Assembly (NCBI RefSeq): GCF_008807075.1
Contig: NZ_CP035632.1
Location: 2,418,001 to 2,482,000 of the forward strand
Direction: 5' to 3'
DNA length: 64,000 bases
Origin: Synechococcus sp. RSCCF101
GTDB lineage: Bacteria; Cyanobacteriota; Cyanobacteriia; PCC-6307; Cyanobiaceae
A model generated the notes under the pieces. The model was not told the origin of the DNA. It ran no database searches and saw only the letters and a program-made list of their open reading frames with translations. The number at the start of each line of letters is the position of its first letter. The first letter of the stretch is position 1. A program made the position numbers and the translations under genes. This document shows positions 50,178 through 59,252 of the stretch, piece after piece.

Positions 50178-51073
50178 TCGGAACCGTCGCCGCCGCGCTC
50201 GGGGCCGTCGCCCCCGATCCCCCGCATCAGCGCGGAGACATCCTCGTCGCCATGGCCGGCCGCGATGAGCTCCGCTTCCAGCCGGGCCACCAGCCGGGTC
50301 ACCGGCAGCGGCAGATCGCCGGCCGCCGCCAGGGCGATGCCAAGGTCCTTGTGGTGGAGGGTCAGCCGGAAGCCGAGTGGAAAGCGGCGCGCCAGCATTC
50401 CCTTGGCCCGATGATCCAGGGCCCAGGAGCCGGCGGCGCCGCTGGAGAGGGCCGCGATCACCTGTTCCATCGGCAGACCCAGCCGCTCGCCGAGGGCCAT
50501 GGCTTCGGCCACGGCGGCGTAGCTGCCGGCCACCAGCACCTGGTTCACGGCCTTGGCCTCCTGGCCGGCCCCCACCGGTCCCAGGTGGCTGATGCGCCCG
50601 CCCACGATCTCCAGCAGCGGTCGGGCCCGCTCCAGGTCTTCGGCTCGGCCTCCGACCAGCACCGACAGGGTGCCCGCCGCGGCCCCCTCCGTGCCGCCGG
50701 TGACGGGGGCATCGATGTAGTGCACCCCGAGTGGCTCCAGGCTCGCCGCCATCCGCCGGCTGGTCGCAGGGGCGATGGTGGAGAAGTCGATCACCAGGCT
50801 GCCGGTCTGCAGAGCTGGCCGCGCCTGCTGCAACACGGTCTCCACCGCGGCGTCGTCGCTCAGGCAGAGGCCGACCAGCCGGCAGCCGGCGGCCAGCTCG
50901 GCGGGATTTGCCGCGCGGCGGGCACCGGCCACCGCCAGGGGGCGCTCCCGCTCACGGGAACGGTTGTGCACCCACAGCGACACTCCGGCCTGCAGCCATC
51001 GCTGCGCCATTGGAGCTCCGAGGGCACCGAGGCCGATGAAGCCCGCCAGCGGCAGGCGGTCAGATCCGGTCAT
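50153..51073 (-). CDS. NAD(P)-dependent beta-hydroxyacid dehydrogenase family
   Basis: A 306-residue enzyme of the 3-hydroxyisobutyrate dehydrogenase / tartronate semialdehyde reductase family. Rossmann motif GFIGLGALGAPMAQRW, substrate-loop DAPVTGGTEGAAAGTLSVLVGG, and catalytic Lys in AGQEAKAVNQVLVAG. Start at MTGSDRLPLAG, because a further upstream ATG adds 30 unrelated residues across the divergent promoter. Glyoxylate/succinic-semialdehyde reductase is a reasonable specific guess in cyanobacteria, but the substrate cannot be read from sequence. Confidence 0.85.
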   Translation of the reverse strand: MTGSDRLPLAGFIGLGALGAPMAQRWLQAGVSLWVHNRSRERERPLAVAGARRAANPAELAAGCRLVGLCLSDDAAVETVLQQARPALQTGSLVIDFSTIAPATSRRMAASLEPLGVHYIDAPVTGGTEGAAAGTLSVLVGGRAEDLERARPLLEIVGGRISHLGPVGAGQEAKAVNQVLVAGSYAAVAEAMALGERLGLPMEQVIAALSSGAAGSWALDHRAKGMLARRFPLGFRLTLHHKDLGIALAAAGDLPLPVTRLVARLEAELIAAGHGDEDVSALMRGIGGDGPERGGDGSDQSSSRSR

Positions 51074-51152
51074 GGCTGCGCCTGCGCTCAGTTGGAGGGG
51101 AGGCGCAACAGCCTCGCAAGCTGAGGTCTGAACGCACCCTTCAGCTGGTCCC

Positions 51153-51578
51153 ATGCCCCACATCCGCCACTTGCCGCCTCAGCCACGGAGCTGGCTCGCT
51201 CCCGTCGCCATGGCGGTGGCGCTGGCCTGCTCGCCCGCTGCGATGGCGCAGCAGGAGCGGGGCGGCCGCCCCAGCCTCACGGAGGAGCAGAAGCAGGCCC
51301 TGTTCGAGGCCCGCCGCGACTGGGTGCTCGACAGCCATGACCGGCGCCGCAGCATCCTCGACAGCGCGCAGCGATGCGTGCAGGATGCTGCGACTCCCGA
51401 GGCCATGAAGGCCTGCCGCCGCAGCTCCGGCGAGGCGATGCGGGACCTGGCCCTGGACAGGCGTGAACGGATGAACGCGGTGCGCAGCCGCCTGGGGCTG
51501 CCGGAGCGATCGGGTGAGGGTCGAACCGGGCCCGGCCGACGGGGACGCCGCGGCGGGCCCGGTCCGGAGAGCCTCTGA
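51153..51578 (+). CDS. small secreted hypothetical protein, Arg-rich
   Basis: A 141-residue protein with a signal peptide (hydrophobic VAMAVALACSPAAM, cleavage at AMA-Q). The mature part has LTEEQKQALFEARRDWVLDSHDRR, two cysteines (RCVQDA and KACRRS) and an Arg/Gly-rich tail. The LTEEQ helix and charged helical content recall Spy/CpxP-type periplasmic chaperones, but length and motif are insufficient for a firm call. Divergent from the oxidoreductase, and 17 bases short of the pgk stop. Confidence 0.65.
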   Translation: MPHIRHLPPQPRSWLAPVAMAVALACSPAAMAQQERGGRPSLTEEQKQALFEARRDWVLDSHDRRRSILDSAQRCVQDAATPEAMKACRRSSGEAMRDLALDRRERMNAVRSRLGLPERSGEGRTGPGRRGRRGGPGPESL

Positions 51579-51595
51579 GGGGCCCTGCCTGCGAC

Positions 51596-52801
51596 TCAGG
51601 CGTCGTCGAGCGCGGCGACGCCGGGCAGCACCTTGCCTTCCAGCAGCTCCAGGCTGGCCCCACCGCCGGTGGAGATGTGGCTCATCTTCTCGGCCAGACC
51701 CGCCTTCTCCACAGCGGCCACCGAGTCGCCGCCGCCGATGATCGTGCAGCAGCCGCTGCCGCTCAGTTCCGCCAGGGTGGTGGCGATGGCGTTGGTGCCG
51801 TTGGCGAAGCGGTCGAACTCGAACACACCCATCGGTCCGTTCCAGATCACCGTCTTGCAGTCGGCCAGGGCCTTCTGGAACAGGGCCACCGAGTCGGGAC
51901 CGATGTCCAGCCCCATCCAGCCGTCGGGGATGGCGTCGATGCCGCTCACCTGGCTGGCCGCATCGGGCGAGAAGCTGTCGGCCAGCACCACGTCGCTGGG
52001 CAGCAGAAGCTCCACACCCTTGGCCTTGGCCTTGGCCTCCAGCTCGCGGGCCAGATCCAGCTTGTCCTCCTCGACGAGGCTCTTGCCCACCGCCAGGCCG
52101 CGCGCCTTGTAGAAGGTGAAGATCATGCCGCCGCCGATCAGCACCTTGTCGCACTTGTCGATCAGGGCCTCGAGCACGCCGATCTTGCTGCTCACCTTCG
52201 AGCCGCCCACGATCGCCGCCAGAGGACGCTTCGGGTCATCCACAGCACCCTGCAGGTACTGCAGCTCCTTCTCCATCAGATAGCCGGCCACACTCTGGCT
52301 CAGCAGGCGGGCCACGCCCTCGGTGGAGGCGTGGGCACGGTGGGCCGCGCCGAAGGCGTCGTTGACGTACACATCGGCCAGGGCCGCGAGGCTGCCGGCG
52401 AAGGCCGCGTCGTTGGCCTCCTCGGCGGCGTGGAAGCGCACGTTCTCCAGCAGCAGCACATCGCCGTCCGCCATGGCGCCCACCTTAGCCTCCGCTTCGG
52501 CGCCGATGCAGTCATCCGTCTTGGTCACCGGCTGACCGAGCAGCTCGGCCAGGCGGGCCGCCACCGGCGTCAGCCGCATGCTCTCGTTCACCTTGCCCTT
52601 GGGGCGGCCGAAGTGGGCGGCCAGGATCACCCGGGCCCCCTTGCCGCTGAGGTCGCGGATGGTGGGAAGGGCGGCACGGATGCGGGTGTCATCGGTGATG
52701 GCGCCGGCCTCATTGAGCGGCACATTGAAATCGACCCGCACCAGCACCCGTTTGCCCCGCAGTTGGTCGTCGCTGAGGCTGGCCAGGGATCGTTTCGTCA
52801 T
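51596..52801 (-). CDS. pgk: phosphoglycerate kinase
   Basis: Glycolysis and Calvin cycle enzyme, 1,3-bisphosphoglycerate plus ADP to 3-phosphoglycerate plus ATP. 401 residues. N-terminal [43 protein letters not shown], and the C-terminal nucleotide loop with [14 protein letters not shown] and [14 protein letters not shown] are all present. Confidence 0.97.
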   Translation of the reverse strand: MTKRSLASLSDDQLRGKRVLVRVDFNVPLNEAGAITDDTRIRAALPTIRDLSGKGARVILAAHFGRPKGKVNESMRLTPVAARLAELLGQPVTKTDDCIGAEAEAKVGAMADGDVLLLENVRFHAAEEANDAAFAGSLAALADVYVNDAFGAAHRAHASTEGVARLLSQSVAGYLMEKELQYLQGAVDDPKRPLAAIVGGSKVSSKIGVLEALIDKCDKVLIGGGMIFTFYKARGLAVGKSLVEEDKLDLARELEAKAKAKGVELLLPSDVVLADSFSPDAASQVSGIDAIPDGWMGLDIGPDSVALFQKALADCKTVIWNGPMGVFEFDRFANGTNAIATTLAELSGSGCCTIIGGGDSVAAVEKAGLAEKMSHISTGGGASLELLEGKVLPGVAALDDA

Positions 52802-52870
52802 GGAGGTGGCGGTGCTGTGTTAAGGGCGGGGGCGACATTACCCCCCCGCCCCGGGCGCGCCAGCCCGCGC

Positions 52871-52895
52871 CTGCCCCGGGGGACCCCCGGGGCAG
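52871..52895. repeat. perfect 12-bp GC-rich inverted repeat between pgk and uspA
   Basis: Two 12-base arms, ctgccccggggg and its exact reverse complement, are separated by one A. It lies in the 132-bp divergent region, 69 bases upstream of pgk and 38 upstream of the Usp gene. As RNA it would form a very strong hairpin in the 5' leader of either gene; as DNA it could be an operator for a dimeric regulator. No T run, so a simple terminator is unlikely. Confidence 0.85.
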
Positions 52896-52933
52896 CAGCA
52901 GGAAGAATGGAGAGGTGTCGGTGACTGAACGCC

Positions 52934-53317
52934 ATGTTCGCCACGGTTCTGCTGCCCATCGACCGCAGCCGCGAGGCGGCGGAGGCCAGCACCCGGGCGC
53001 TTGAGCTCGCCCGCGAGCACGGCAGCCGGGTGGTGCTGCTGGCGGTGGTGGAGGCCGAGCGCGAAGCGATGCAGGACCCGGCCCGGGTGGCCGAACTGCT
53101 CGAGCGCGCCCGCCAGCCCTTCGCCGCGGCCTCGATTGCCTGCGAGGTGCTGGAGCGGGAGGGCAAGCCGGCGTTCGTGATCTGCGATGTGGCCGATGAG
53201 ATCGACGCTGATCTGATCGTGATGAGCACCCGTGGCGTCAGCATCGAGGAGGACGAACACAGCACCGCCAGCCGTGTGATCCAGCTCTCCCCGTGTCCGG
53301 TGCTGGTGGTGCCCTGA
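52934..53317 (+). CDS. universal stress protein (UspA family)
   Basis: A 127-residue single Usp domain (FATVLLPIDRSREAAEASTRALELA...DADLIVMSTRGVSI...VIQLSPCPVLVV). The ATP-binding GxxGx(9)G(S/T) loop is altered: RGVSIEEDEHSTAS lacks its first two glycines, so it resembles the non-ATP-binding UspA subgroup. Stop overlaps the next start by one base. Confidence 0.9.
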   Translation: MFATVLLPIDRSREAAEASTRALELAREHGSRVVLLAVVEAEREAMQDPARVAELLERARQPFAAASIACEVLEREGKPAFVICDVADEIDADLIVMSTRGVSIEEDEHSTASRVIQLSPCPVLVVP

Positions 53318-54237
53318 TGAGCGGATCCCCGATCCAGTGGTATCCGGGGCACATCGCCAGGGCGGAACGCCAGCTGCGCGATCAGATCGACCGGGTGGAC
53401 CTGGTGATCGAGGTGCGCGATGCCCGCATCCCGCTCGCCACCTCCCACCCCCGCCTCGGGCGCTGGCTGCAGGGCCGGCGTCATCTGCTGGTGCTCAACC
53501 GGCGCGACATGGTGACCATGGCCGCCCGGCAGGCCTGGGACCGCTGGTTCCGCGGCCAGGGCCTGCCGCCCTGCTGGTGTGATGCCCGCGCCGGCGGCGG
53601 GGTGAAGGCCCTGCAACAGGCCGCGATCGACAGTGGCCGGGCCCTGAACGAACGGCGGAGCAGGAGGGGCATGCGCCCGCGGCCGGTGCGGGCGCTCACG
53701 CTGGGTTTCCCCAACGTGGGCAAATCGGCCCTGATCAACCGGCTGGTGGGGCAGCGGGTGGTGGCCAGCGCCCGCCGGGCGGGGGTGACCCGCAGCCTGC
53801 GCTGGGTGCGCCTCGGGCAGGACCTCGACCTGCTCGATGCCCCCGGCGTGCTGCCGCCGCGGCTGGACGACCAGAACGCGGCTCTGAGCCTGGCCTTCTG
53901 CGACGACATCGGCCAGGCCTCCTACGACGTGGAGCAGGTGGCCCTGGCCTTCCTGGCGCGCCTCGATCGGCTGCAGGCCGCCGTCGCCGCTCCGGATCCC
54001 GCCGCGCTCCTGGAGAAGCGCTACGGCCTGCCGGGCCCGACCGCGGCGCGGGAGCGGGCCGAGTGGCTGCAACGGGCCGCCGATCGGCACACCAGCGGCG
54101 ATCCCGCCCGCATGGCCCAGCGCCTGCTCGATGACTTCCGGCGTCTGGTGCTGGGGCCGATGGCGCTGGAATGGCCACCCGAGCCGGCGGCGCAACGGGA
54201 GCCGGAGCCCGGGCCGCCGCCGGATCCAGAGCCGTGA
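53317..54237 (+). CDS. ylqF: ribosome biogenesis GTPase, YlqF/RbgA family
   Basis: A 306-residue circularly permuted GTPase that matures the 50S subunit. G motifs run in permuted order: G4-like NRRDM (about 59-63, where NKxD is expected), G5-like DARAGGG, then G1 GFPNVGKSAL, G2 GVTRS and G3 DAPGVL. The start QWYPGHIARAERQL is the family signature. The ATG overlaps the Usp stop (TGATG); an earlier in-frame start would lie inside that gene. Confidence 0.93.
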   Translation: MSGSPIQWYPGHIARAERQLRDQIDRVDLVIEVRDARIPLATSHPRLGRWLQGRRHLLVLNRRDMVTMAARQAWDRWFRGQGLPPCWCDARAGGGVKALQQAAIDSGRALNERRSRRGMRPRPVRALTLGFPNVGKSALINRLVGQRVVASARRAGVTRSLRWVRLGQDLDLLDAPGVLPPRLDDQNAALSLAFCDDIGQASYDVEQVALAFLARLDRLQAAVAAPDPAALLEKRYGLPGPTAARERAEWLQRAADRHTSGDPARMAQRLLDDFRRLVLGPMALEWPPEPAAQREPEPGPPPDPEP

Positions 54238-55223
54238 GCATGGATCCCACAGCCAGCACCCCCCCGGCCACCGGCTTCGGCGAGGGGCCGGGCGAACTGC
54301 TCACCCTCCACTACCCGAAGCCGCTGCCGATGCGTCTCGACCGCTGGCTGGTGAGCCAGCGGCCCGAGCAGAGCCGGGCCCGCATCCAGAAGTTCATCGA
54401 TGCCGGGTATGTGCGCGTCAACGGGGTGGCGGCCCGCGCCAAGACGCCCCTGCGGGAGGGGGATGCGGTGCAGTTGTGGATGCCGCCGCCGGAGCCGCTG
54501 CCCTACCTGCAGCCTCAGCCGATCCCCCTGGATGTGCTGTTCGAGGACGATTCGATCATCGTGCTCAACAAGCCGGCCGGTCTCACGGTGCATCCGGCCC
54601 CGGGCAACCGCGACGGCACGCTGGTGAATGGCCTGCTGCACCACTGCCCGGACCTCCCGGGCATCAGCGGCAAGCTGCGGCCCGGCATCGTCCACCGGCT
54701 CGACAAGGACACCACCGGCTGCCTGGTGGTGGCCAAGAGCCAGCAGGCCCTGGTGGCCCTGCAGGGCCAGATCCAGCGGCGGGTGGCCTCCAGGGAGTAC
54801 CTGGCGGTGGTGCACGGATCGCCCCGGGACGACGCGGGCACGATCGAGGGCCCCATCGGTCGCCATCCGGTGGACCGCAAGAAGTACGCCGTGGTGGCGG
54901 AGGGGCAGGGCCGCGATGCCCGCACCCACTGGACGGTGCTGGAGCGCTTCGGGGATCACACCCTGATGCGTTTCCGGCTCGACACCGGCCGCACCCACCA
55001 GATCCGGGTGCACTGCGCCCACATCGGCCATCCCCTGGTGGGCGATGCCACCTACAGCCGCTGCCGCCGCCTGCCGGTGGCCCTGCCGGGCCAGGCGCTG
55101 CACGCCGTGCAGCTGGGGTTGAACCACCCGGTGACCCGGGAGCGGCTGATCTTCGAGGCGCCCCTGCCCGAGGCTTTCGAACGCCTGCTCACGGCCCTGC
55201 GTCGCCGGCGGTCGCCGGGCTGA
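54234..55223 (+). CDS. rluD: RluD-family 23S rRNA pseudouridine synthase
   Basis: A 329-residue enzyme with N-terminal S4 domain (MRLDRWLVSQRPEQSRARIQKFIDAGYVRVNG, about 33-65) and an RluA/RluD catalytic domain with Asp in GIVHRLDKDTTG. The LNKPAGLTVHP and DTGRTHQIRVH blocks are intact. GTG start overlapping the GTPase stop by four bases; an ATG two codons in is equally likely. S4 plus this catalytic type fits RluD (helix 69 of 23S rRNA), though RluC cannot be excluded. The last 35 bp overlap the ABC gene tail-to-tail. Confidence 0.88.
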   Translation: MSMDPTASTPPATGFGEGPGELLTLHYPKPLPMRLDRWLVSQRPEQSRARIQKFIDAGYVRVNGVAARAKTPLREGDAVQLWMPPPEPLPYLQPQPIPLDVLFEDDSIIVLNKPAGLTVHPAPGNRDGTLVNGLLHHCPDLPGISGKLRPGIVHRLDKDTTGCLVVAKSQQALVALQGQIQRRVASREYLAVVHGSPRDDAGTIEGPIGRHPVDRKKYAVVAEGQGRDARTHWTVLERFGDHTLMRFRLDTGRTHQIRVHCAHIGHPLVGDATYSRCRRLPVALPGQALHAVQLGLNHPVTRERLIFEAPLPEAFERLLTALRRRRSPG

Positions 55224-56862
55224 CGGGCAGCCGGGGGCAGGCCTCCACCAGGGTGCGGGTGATGGCGGCCTGCGGGGCCTGCAGCAGGGCGTCGCCCGGC
55301 CCCTGCTCCACGATCCGGCCCCGTTCCAGCACGATCAGCCGGTGGCAGAAGCCGCCGGCCACGGCCAGATCGTGGGTCACGAACACCATCGCCAGGCCGA
55401 GCCGCTCCTGCAGGCCGCGCAGCAGGGCCAGCACCTCCGCCTGCACCTCTGCATCGAGCATGCTCACGCTCTCGTCGCAGACCAGCAGCCGCGGCTCCAG
55501 GATCAGGGCGCGCGCGATCGCCACCCGCTGCTGCTGGCCGCCGGAGAGCTGACGCGGCCGCCGTTCGCCGAAGTGCTCGGCCGGGCTGAGGCCCACCTGC
55601 TCCAGCAGCAGCCGCGCCCGCTCCCGCGCCGCGCTGCGGCCGGCGAGGCCATGGATCCGCAGGGGATCGGCCACGGCGTCCAGCACCGTCATGGTGGGGT
55701 TGAGGCAGGCGAGCGGGTCCTGAAAGACCATCTGCATCCCCCTGCGCGCCAGCCGCCGGCGACCGGAGGGAAGTCCCGCCAGATCCACCCCATCGAGCCG
55801 CACGCGCCCGCCCCGGATCGGCACCAGGCCCATCAGGGCCCGGCAGAGGGTGCTCTTGCCGCAGCCCGAGGCGCCCACCACCCCCACGGTCTCGCCGGCC
55901 CGCACCACCAGATCCACCCCGTCCACCGCCTTCAGCCACTGCCTCTGCCAGGGCAGGGGCGCCAGGTTGTGCCAGCAGCGCAGATCCTCCACCTGCAGCA
56001 CCGGCCGCGGCGCCTCGCTCCGATCCGGCAGATCGGGGGTGCCTTCGCCCTCCCGTCGCCGCGCCGCCGCCACCAGCCGCCGGGTCAGCTCCGCCCGGGG
56101 GGCCGTGAGCACCCGCGCGGCGGGGCCGATCTCCACCACCCGCCCCTGATCGAGCACCGCCATGCGGTCGCACCAGCGGGCGGCCATGGCCAGGTCGTGG
56201 CTGATCAGCAGCAGGGCACTGCCCAGCTCCCGGCACAGGCCGCTCAGCTCGGCCATCACCTGGCCGGCCACCGCCACATCGAGGCTGGTGGTGGGCTCAT
56301 CGGCGATCACCAGTGGCGGCTCGAGCGCGATCGCCAGGGCGATGGCCAGCCGCTGGCGCATGCCGCCGCTGAATTCATGCGGGTAGGCCCGGCTGCGGGC
56401 GGCGCCGATGCCGACCCGCTCCAGCAGGTCGCGGCAGCGCCGGGCCACCTGCTGGCGCGTCCAGTCGGGCCGGTGGGCGCTGAGGGTGTCGCTGAGATGC
56501 CGGCCCACCGTCAGCAGCGGGTTCAGCCGGGTCATCGGGTCCTGGAACACCAGTCCGGCTGCTTCCCCCCGCAGCCGCCGAAGCCCGGCCGAGGGCAGCC
56601 GGCGCGGATCGCGGCCGCAGAGCAGCAGGCCGCCCTCGCAGCGGCTGCCGGCGGGCAGCAGCTGCATCACGGCCCTGGCCACGGTGCTCTTGCCGCAGCC
56701 GGACGGGCCCACCAGGGCCAGGCGATCACCCGCCCCCAGCTCCAGGCTGAGGCCGTTCAGGGTGGCGTCAGCACTGCCGGGGTAATGGAGCCGCAGGTTC
56801 TCGAGCTGCAGCACCGGCGTGTCCGCGCCGACCGTCGCGGCGGCCCCTGCGGACGTGGGCAT
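55189..56862 (-). CDS. fused double ATPase of a peptide/nickel-type ABC transporter
   Basis: A 557-residue protein with two complete ABC ATPase domains of the DppD/DppF (OppD/OppF) type in one chain. First: Walker A GPSGCGKST (about 53-61), signature FSGGMRQRLAIALAIAL, Walker B PLVIADEPTTSLDV. Second: Walker A GASGCGKST (about 332-340), signature LSGGQQQRVAIARALI, Walker B RLLVCDESVSMLD. These energise uptake of oligopeptides or metals. No permease or binding protein is within the window, so its partners must lie elsewhere. Divergent from relA/spoT, with 42 bases between. Confidence 0.92.
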   Translation of the reverse strand: MPTSAGAAATVGADTPVLQLENLRLHYPGSADATLNGLSLELGAGDRLALVGPSGCGKSTVARAVMQLLPAGSRCEGGLLLCGRDPRRLPSAGLRRLRGEAAGLVFQDPMTRLNPLLTVGRHLSDTLSAHRPDWTRQQVARRCRDLLERVGIGAARSRAYPHEFSGGMRQRLAIALAIALEPPLVIADEPTTSLDVAVAGQVMAELSGLCRELGSALLLISHDLAMAARWCDRMAVLDQGRVVEIGPAARVLTAPRAELTRRLVAAARRREGEGTPDLPDRSEAPRPVLQVEDLRCWHNLAPLPWQRQWLKAVDGVDLVVRAGETVGVVGASGCGKSTLCRALMGLVPIRGGRVRLDGVDLAGLPSGRRRLARRGMQMVFQDPLACLNPTMTVLDAVADPLRIHGLAGRSAARERARLLLEQVGLSPAEHFGERRPRQLSGGQQQRVAIARALILEPRLLVCDESVSMLDAEVQAEVLALLRGLQERLGLAMVFVTHDLAVAGGFCHRLIVLERGRIVEQGPGDALLQAPQAAITRTLVEACPRLPVSPATAGDAGP

Positions 56863-56904
56863 GATCGCGCCAGCTGCATACGATGGAACTCACCGTAGGG
56901 ATCG

Positions 56905-59250
56905 ATGCTTGAGGGGGCGGCCAGCGAGCGGACAGCCGCGGGAGCGGGCCTCGACGGCCGCCCTGCCGCTCCGCTCGCCGGTTGCCGCAAGATCGCTCCG
57001 GACGATTACGGCATCCCCCTGCCTGAGTGGCTGCGGGCCTGTCTGATTCAGGTGCCGCCGGGGGCGGGCCAGTTCTGCCCCACCGATCCGGAGGCCCTGC
57101 TCCCGGCCGCCTTCCATTTCGCCTTCCAGCTGCACGAGGGCCAGTTCCGCGCCAGCGGCGAGCCCTACATCACCCATCCGGTGGCCGTGGCCGATCTGCT
57201 GCGGGAGATCGGAGCCGGCCCCTCGGTGATCGCCGCCGGTTTCCTGCACGACGTGGTGGAGGACACCGACGTGTCGCCCGAGGAGATCGAGGCCCACTTC
57301 GGGGCCGAGGTGCGGGGGCTGGTGGAGGGCGTCACCAAGCTGGGCGGCATTCATTTCACCAACCGCACCGAGGCCCAGGCTGAGAACCTGCGCAAGATGT
57401 TCCTGGCCATGGCCAGCGACATCCGCGTCGTGCTGGTGAAGCTGGCGGACCGCCTCCACAACATGCGCACCATCGGCCCGCTGCGACCGGAGAAGCAGCA
57501 GCGCATCGCCCGGGAGACCCGCGAGATCTACGCCCCGCTGGCCAACCGGCTCGGGATCGGCCGGCTCAAGTGGGAACTGGAGGATCTGGCCTTCAAGGTG
57601 CTCGAGTCCGAGGGCTACCGCCAGGTGCAGCAGGAGGTGGCCAGCAAGCGCAGCGACCGGGAGCAGCGTCTGGGAGTCACGGTGGAACTGCTGCGGCAGC
57701 GGCTCTGCGCGGCGGGGCTCGATGCGTGCGAGGTGAGCGGCCGGCCCAAACACCTCTATGGCATCTGGAGCAAGATGCAGCGCCAGCAGAAGGCCTTCCA
57801 CGAGATCTACGACGTGGCGGCGGTGCGGATCATCACCCCCTCGCTCGACAACTGCTACCGGGCCCTGGCGGTGGTGCACGACACCTTCCGCCCGATTCCC
57901 GGCCGGTTCAAGGACTACATCGGTCTGCCCAAGCCCAACGGCTACCAGTCGCTGCACACGGCGGTGATCGGCCGTCACCGGCCGATCGAGGTGCAGATCC
58001 GCACCGCCGAGATGCACCGGGTGGCCGAGTTCGGCATTGCCGCCCACTGGAAGTACAAGGAGGGGGGCTCACCCGCCAACGGCGGTTCGGAGGCCGAGCG
58101 CTTCAACTGGCTGCGGCAGCTGCTCGACTGGCAGCAGGACGGCGCTAAGGACGACCACAGCGACTACCTGGCCTCGATCAAGGAGGACCTCTTCGATGAG
58201 GAGGTGTTCGTGTTCACGCCCAAGGGCGATGTGGTGGGCCTGCGCAAGGACTCCACACCAGTGGACTTCGCCTATCGCATTCACTCGGAGGTGGGCAACC
58301 ACTGCCAGGGCGCACGCATCAACGACCGCCTCTGCCCGCTGGACACGGCCCTGGAGAACGGCGACTTCGTGCAGATCCTCACCAGCAAATCAGCCCATCC
58401 CAGCCTCGACTGGCTCAATTTCGTGGCCACTCCCACGGCTCGCAACCGCATCCGCCAGTGGTACAAGCGCAGCCACCGGGAGGAGAACATGCAGCGCGGC
58501 CGCGTCATGCTCGAGCGCGAGCTGGGTCGCGGCGGGCTCGACAGCCTGCTTCAGGGCGAGGCGATGGCGCGCGTGGCCCGCCGCTGCAACCTTCAGGCCA
58601 GCGACGACCTGCTGGCGGCCCTCGGCTTCGGGGGAGTCACCCTGCATCAGGTGCTCAACCGGCTGCGGGAGGAGCTGCGCCTGCTCAGCGAGAGCAGCAG
58701 CCCGCAGCCCAGCAACGAGGATCTGGCCCGCAGCCTGCAGCAGGGAGCTGCCCCGGCCGGCCAGACCACCCGCACCGCTCCGGTCAGCGCCGCCGACAGC
58801 CCGATCCTCGGCCTCGAGGGCCTCGAGTACCGGATGGGCGGCTGCTGCGGGCCCCTGCCCGGGGAAGCGATCGTGGGCACGGTGGCCCTGGGCAACCACG
58901 GCATCACGATCCACCGGCAGGACTGCGGCAATGCCGGGGCGATTCCGGCCGAGCGGCGCCTGCCGGTGCGCTGGAACCCGGCCCGCGCCGCGACCGCCGG
59001 CCATCGCTACCCGGTGCAGCTCCGCATCGATGTGCTCGATCGGGTCGGCATCCTCAAGGACATCCTCACCCGCCTCTCCGACAGCCGCATCAACGTGAGC
59101 GACGCGCGCGTGCGCACCACCGCCGGCAAGCCGGCCCGGATCGACCTCCGCATCGAACTGGAGAGCGGCGATCAGCTGCGCACCACCATGGCCCAGATCC
59201 GCTCGATGGCCGATGTGCTCGATCTCTGCCGGGCCGGTATCGGCGGCTGA
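56905..59250 (+). CDS. spoT: bifunctional (p)ppGpp synthetase/hydrolase, RelA/SpoT family
   Basis: Makes and breaks (p)ppGpp for the stringent response. 781 residues. HD hydrolase domain intact (YITHPVAVADLL, FLHDVVEDTDVS, with His/Asp), the synthetase domain has its RFKDYIGLPKPNGYQSLHTAV and EVQIRTAEMHRVAEFGIAAHWKYKEG blocks, followed by TGS (VFVFTPKGDVVGLRKDSTPVDFAY), a helical/zinc-finger region (YRMGGCCGPLPGEAIVG) and a C-terminal ACT domain (QLRIDVLDRVGILKDIL). With both activities present it should be the single Rsh enzyme usual in cyanobacteria. The first 30 residues are a variable Gly/Ala/Arg-rich lead. Two bases before the CHAT gene. Confidence 0.95.
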   Translation: MLEGAASERTAAGAGLDGRPAAPLAGCRKIAPDDYGIPLPEWLRACLIQVPPGAGQFCPTDPEALLPAAFHFAFQLHEGQFRASGEPYITHPVAVADLLREIGAGPSVIAAGFLHDVVEDTDVSPEEIEAHFGAEVRGLVEGVTKLGGIHFTNRTEAQAENLRKMFLAMASDIRVVLVKLADRLHNMRTIGPLRPEKQQRIARETREIYAPLANRLGIGRLKWELEDLAFKVLESEGYRQVQQEVASKRSDREQRLGVTVELLRQRLCAAGLDACEVSGRPKHLYGIWSKMQRQQKAFHEIYDVAAVRIITPSLDNCYRALAVVHDTFRPIPGRFKDYIGLPKPNGYQSLHTAVIGRHRPIEVQIRTAEMHRVAEFGIAAHWKYKEGGSPANGGSEAERFNWLRQLLDWQQDGAKDDHSDYLASIKEDLFDEEVFVFTPKGDVVGLRKDSTPVDFAYRIHSEVGNHCQGARINDRLCPLDTALENGDFVQILTSKSAHPSLDWLNFVATPTARNRIRQWYKRSHREENMQRGRVMLERELGRGGLDSLLQGEAMARVARRCNLQASDDLLAALGFGGVTLHQVLNRLREELRLLSESSSPQPSNEDLARSLQQGAAPAGQTTRTAPVSAADSPILGLEGLEYRMGGCCGPLPGEAIVGTVALGNHGITIHRQDCGNAGAIPAERRLPVRWNPARAATAGHRYPVQLRIDVLDRVGILKDILTRLSDSRINVSDARVRTTAGKPARIDLRIELESGDQLRTTMAQIRSMADVLDLCRAGIGG

Positions 59251-59252
59251 TC

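Noticed and set aside
52934-53317. Usp protein as an ATP-binding kinase-type regulator
   Set aside because: The glycine-rich ATP loop is not conserved, so only the general Usp assignment is kept.
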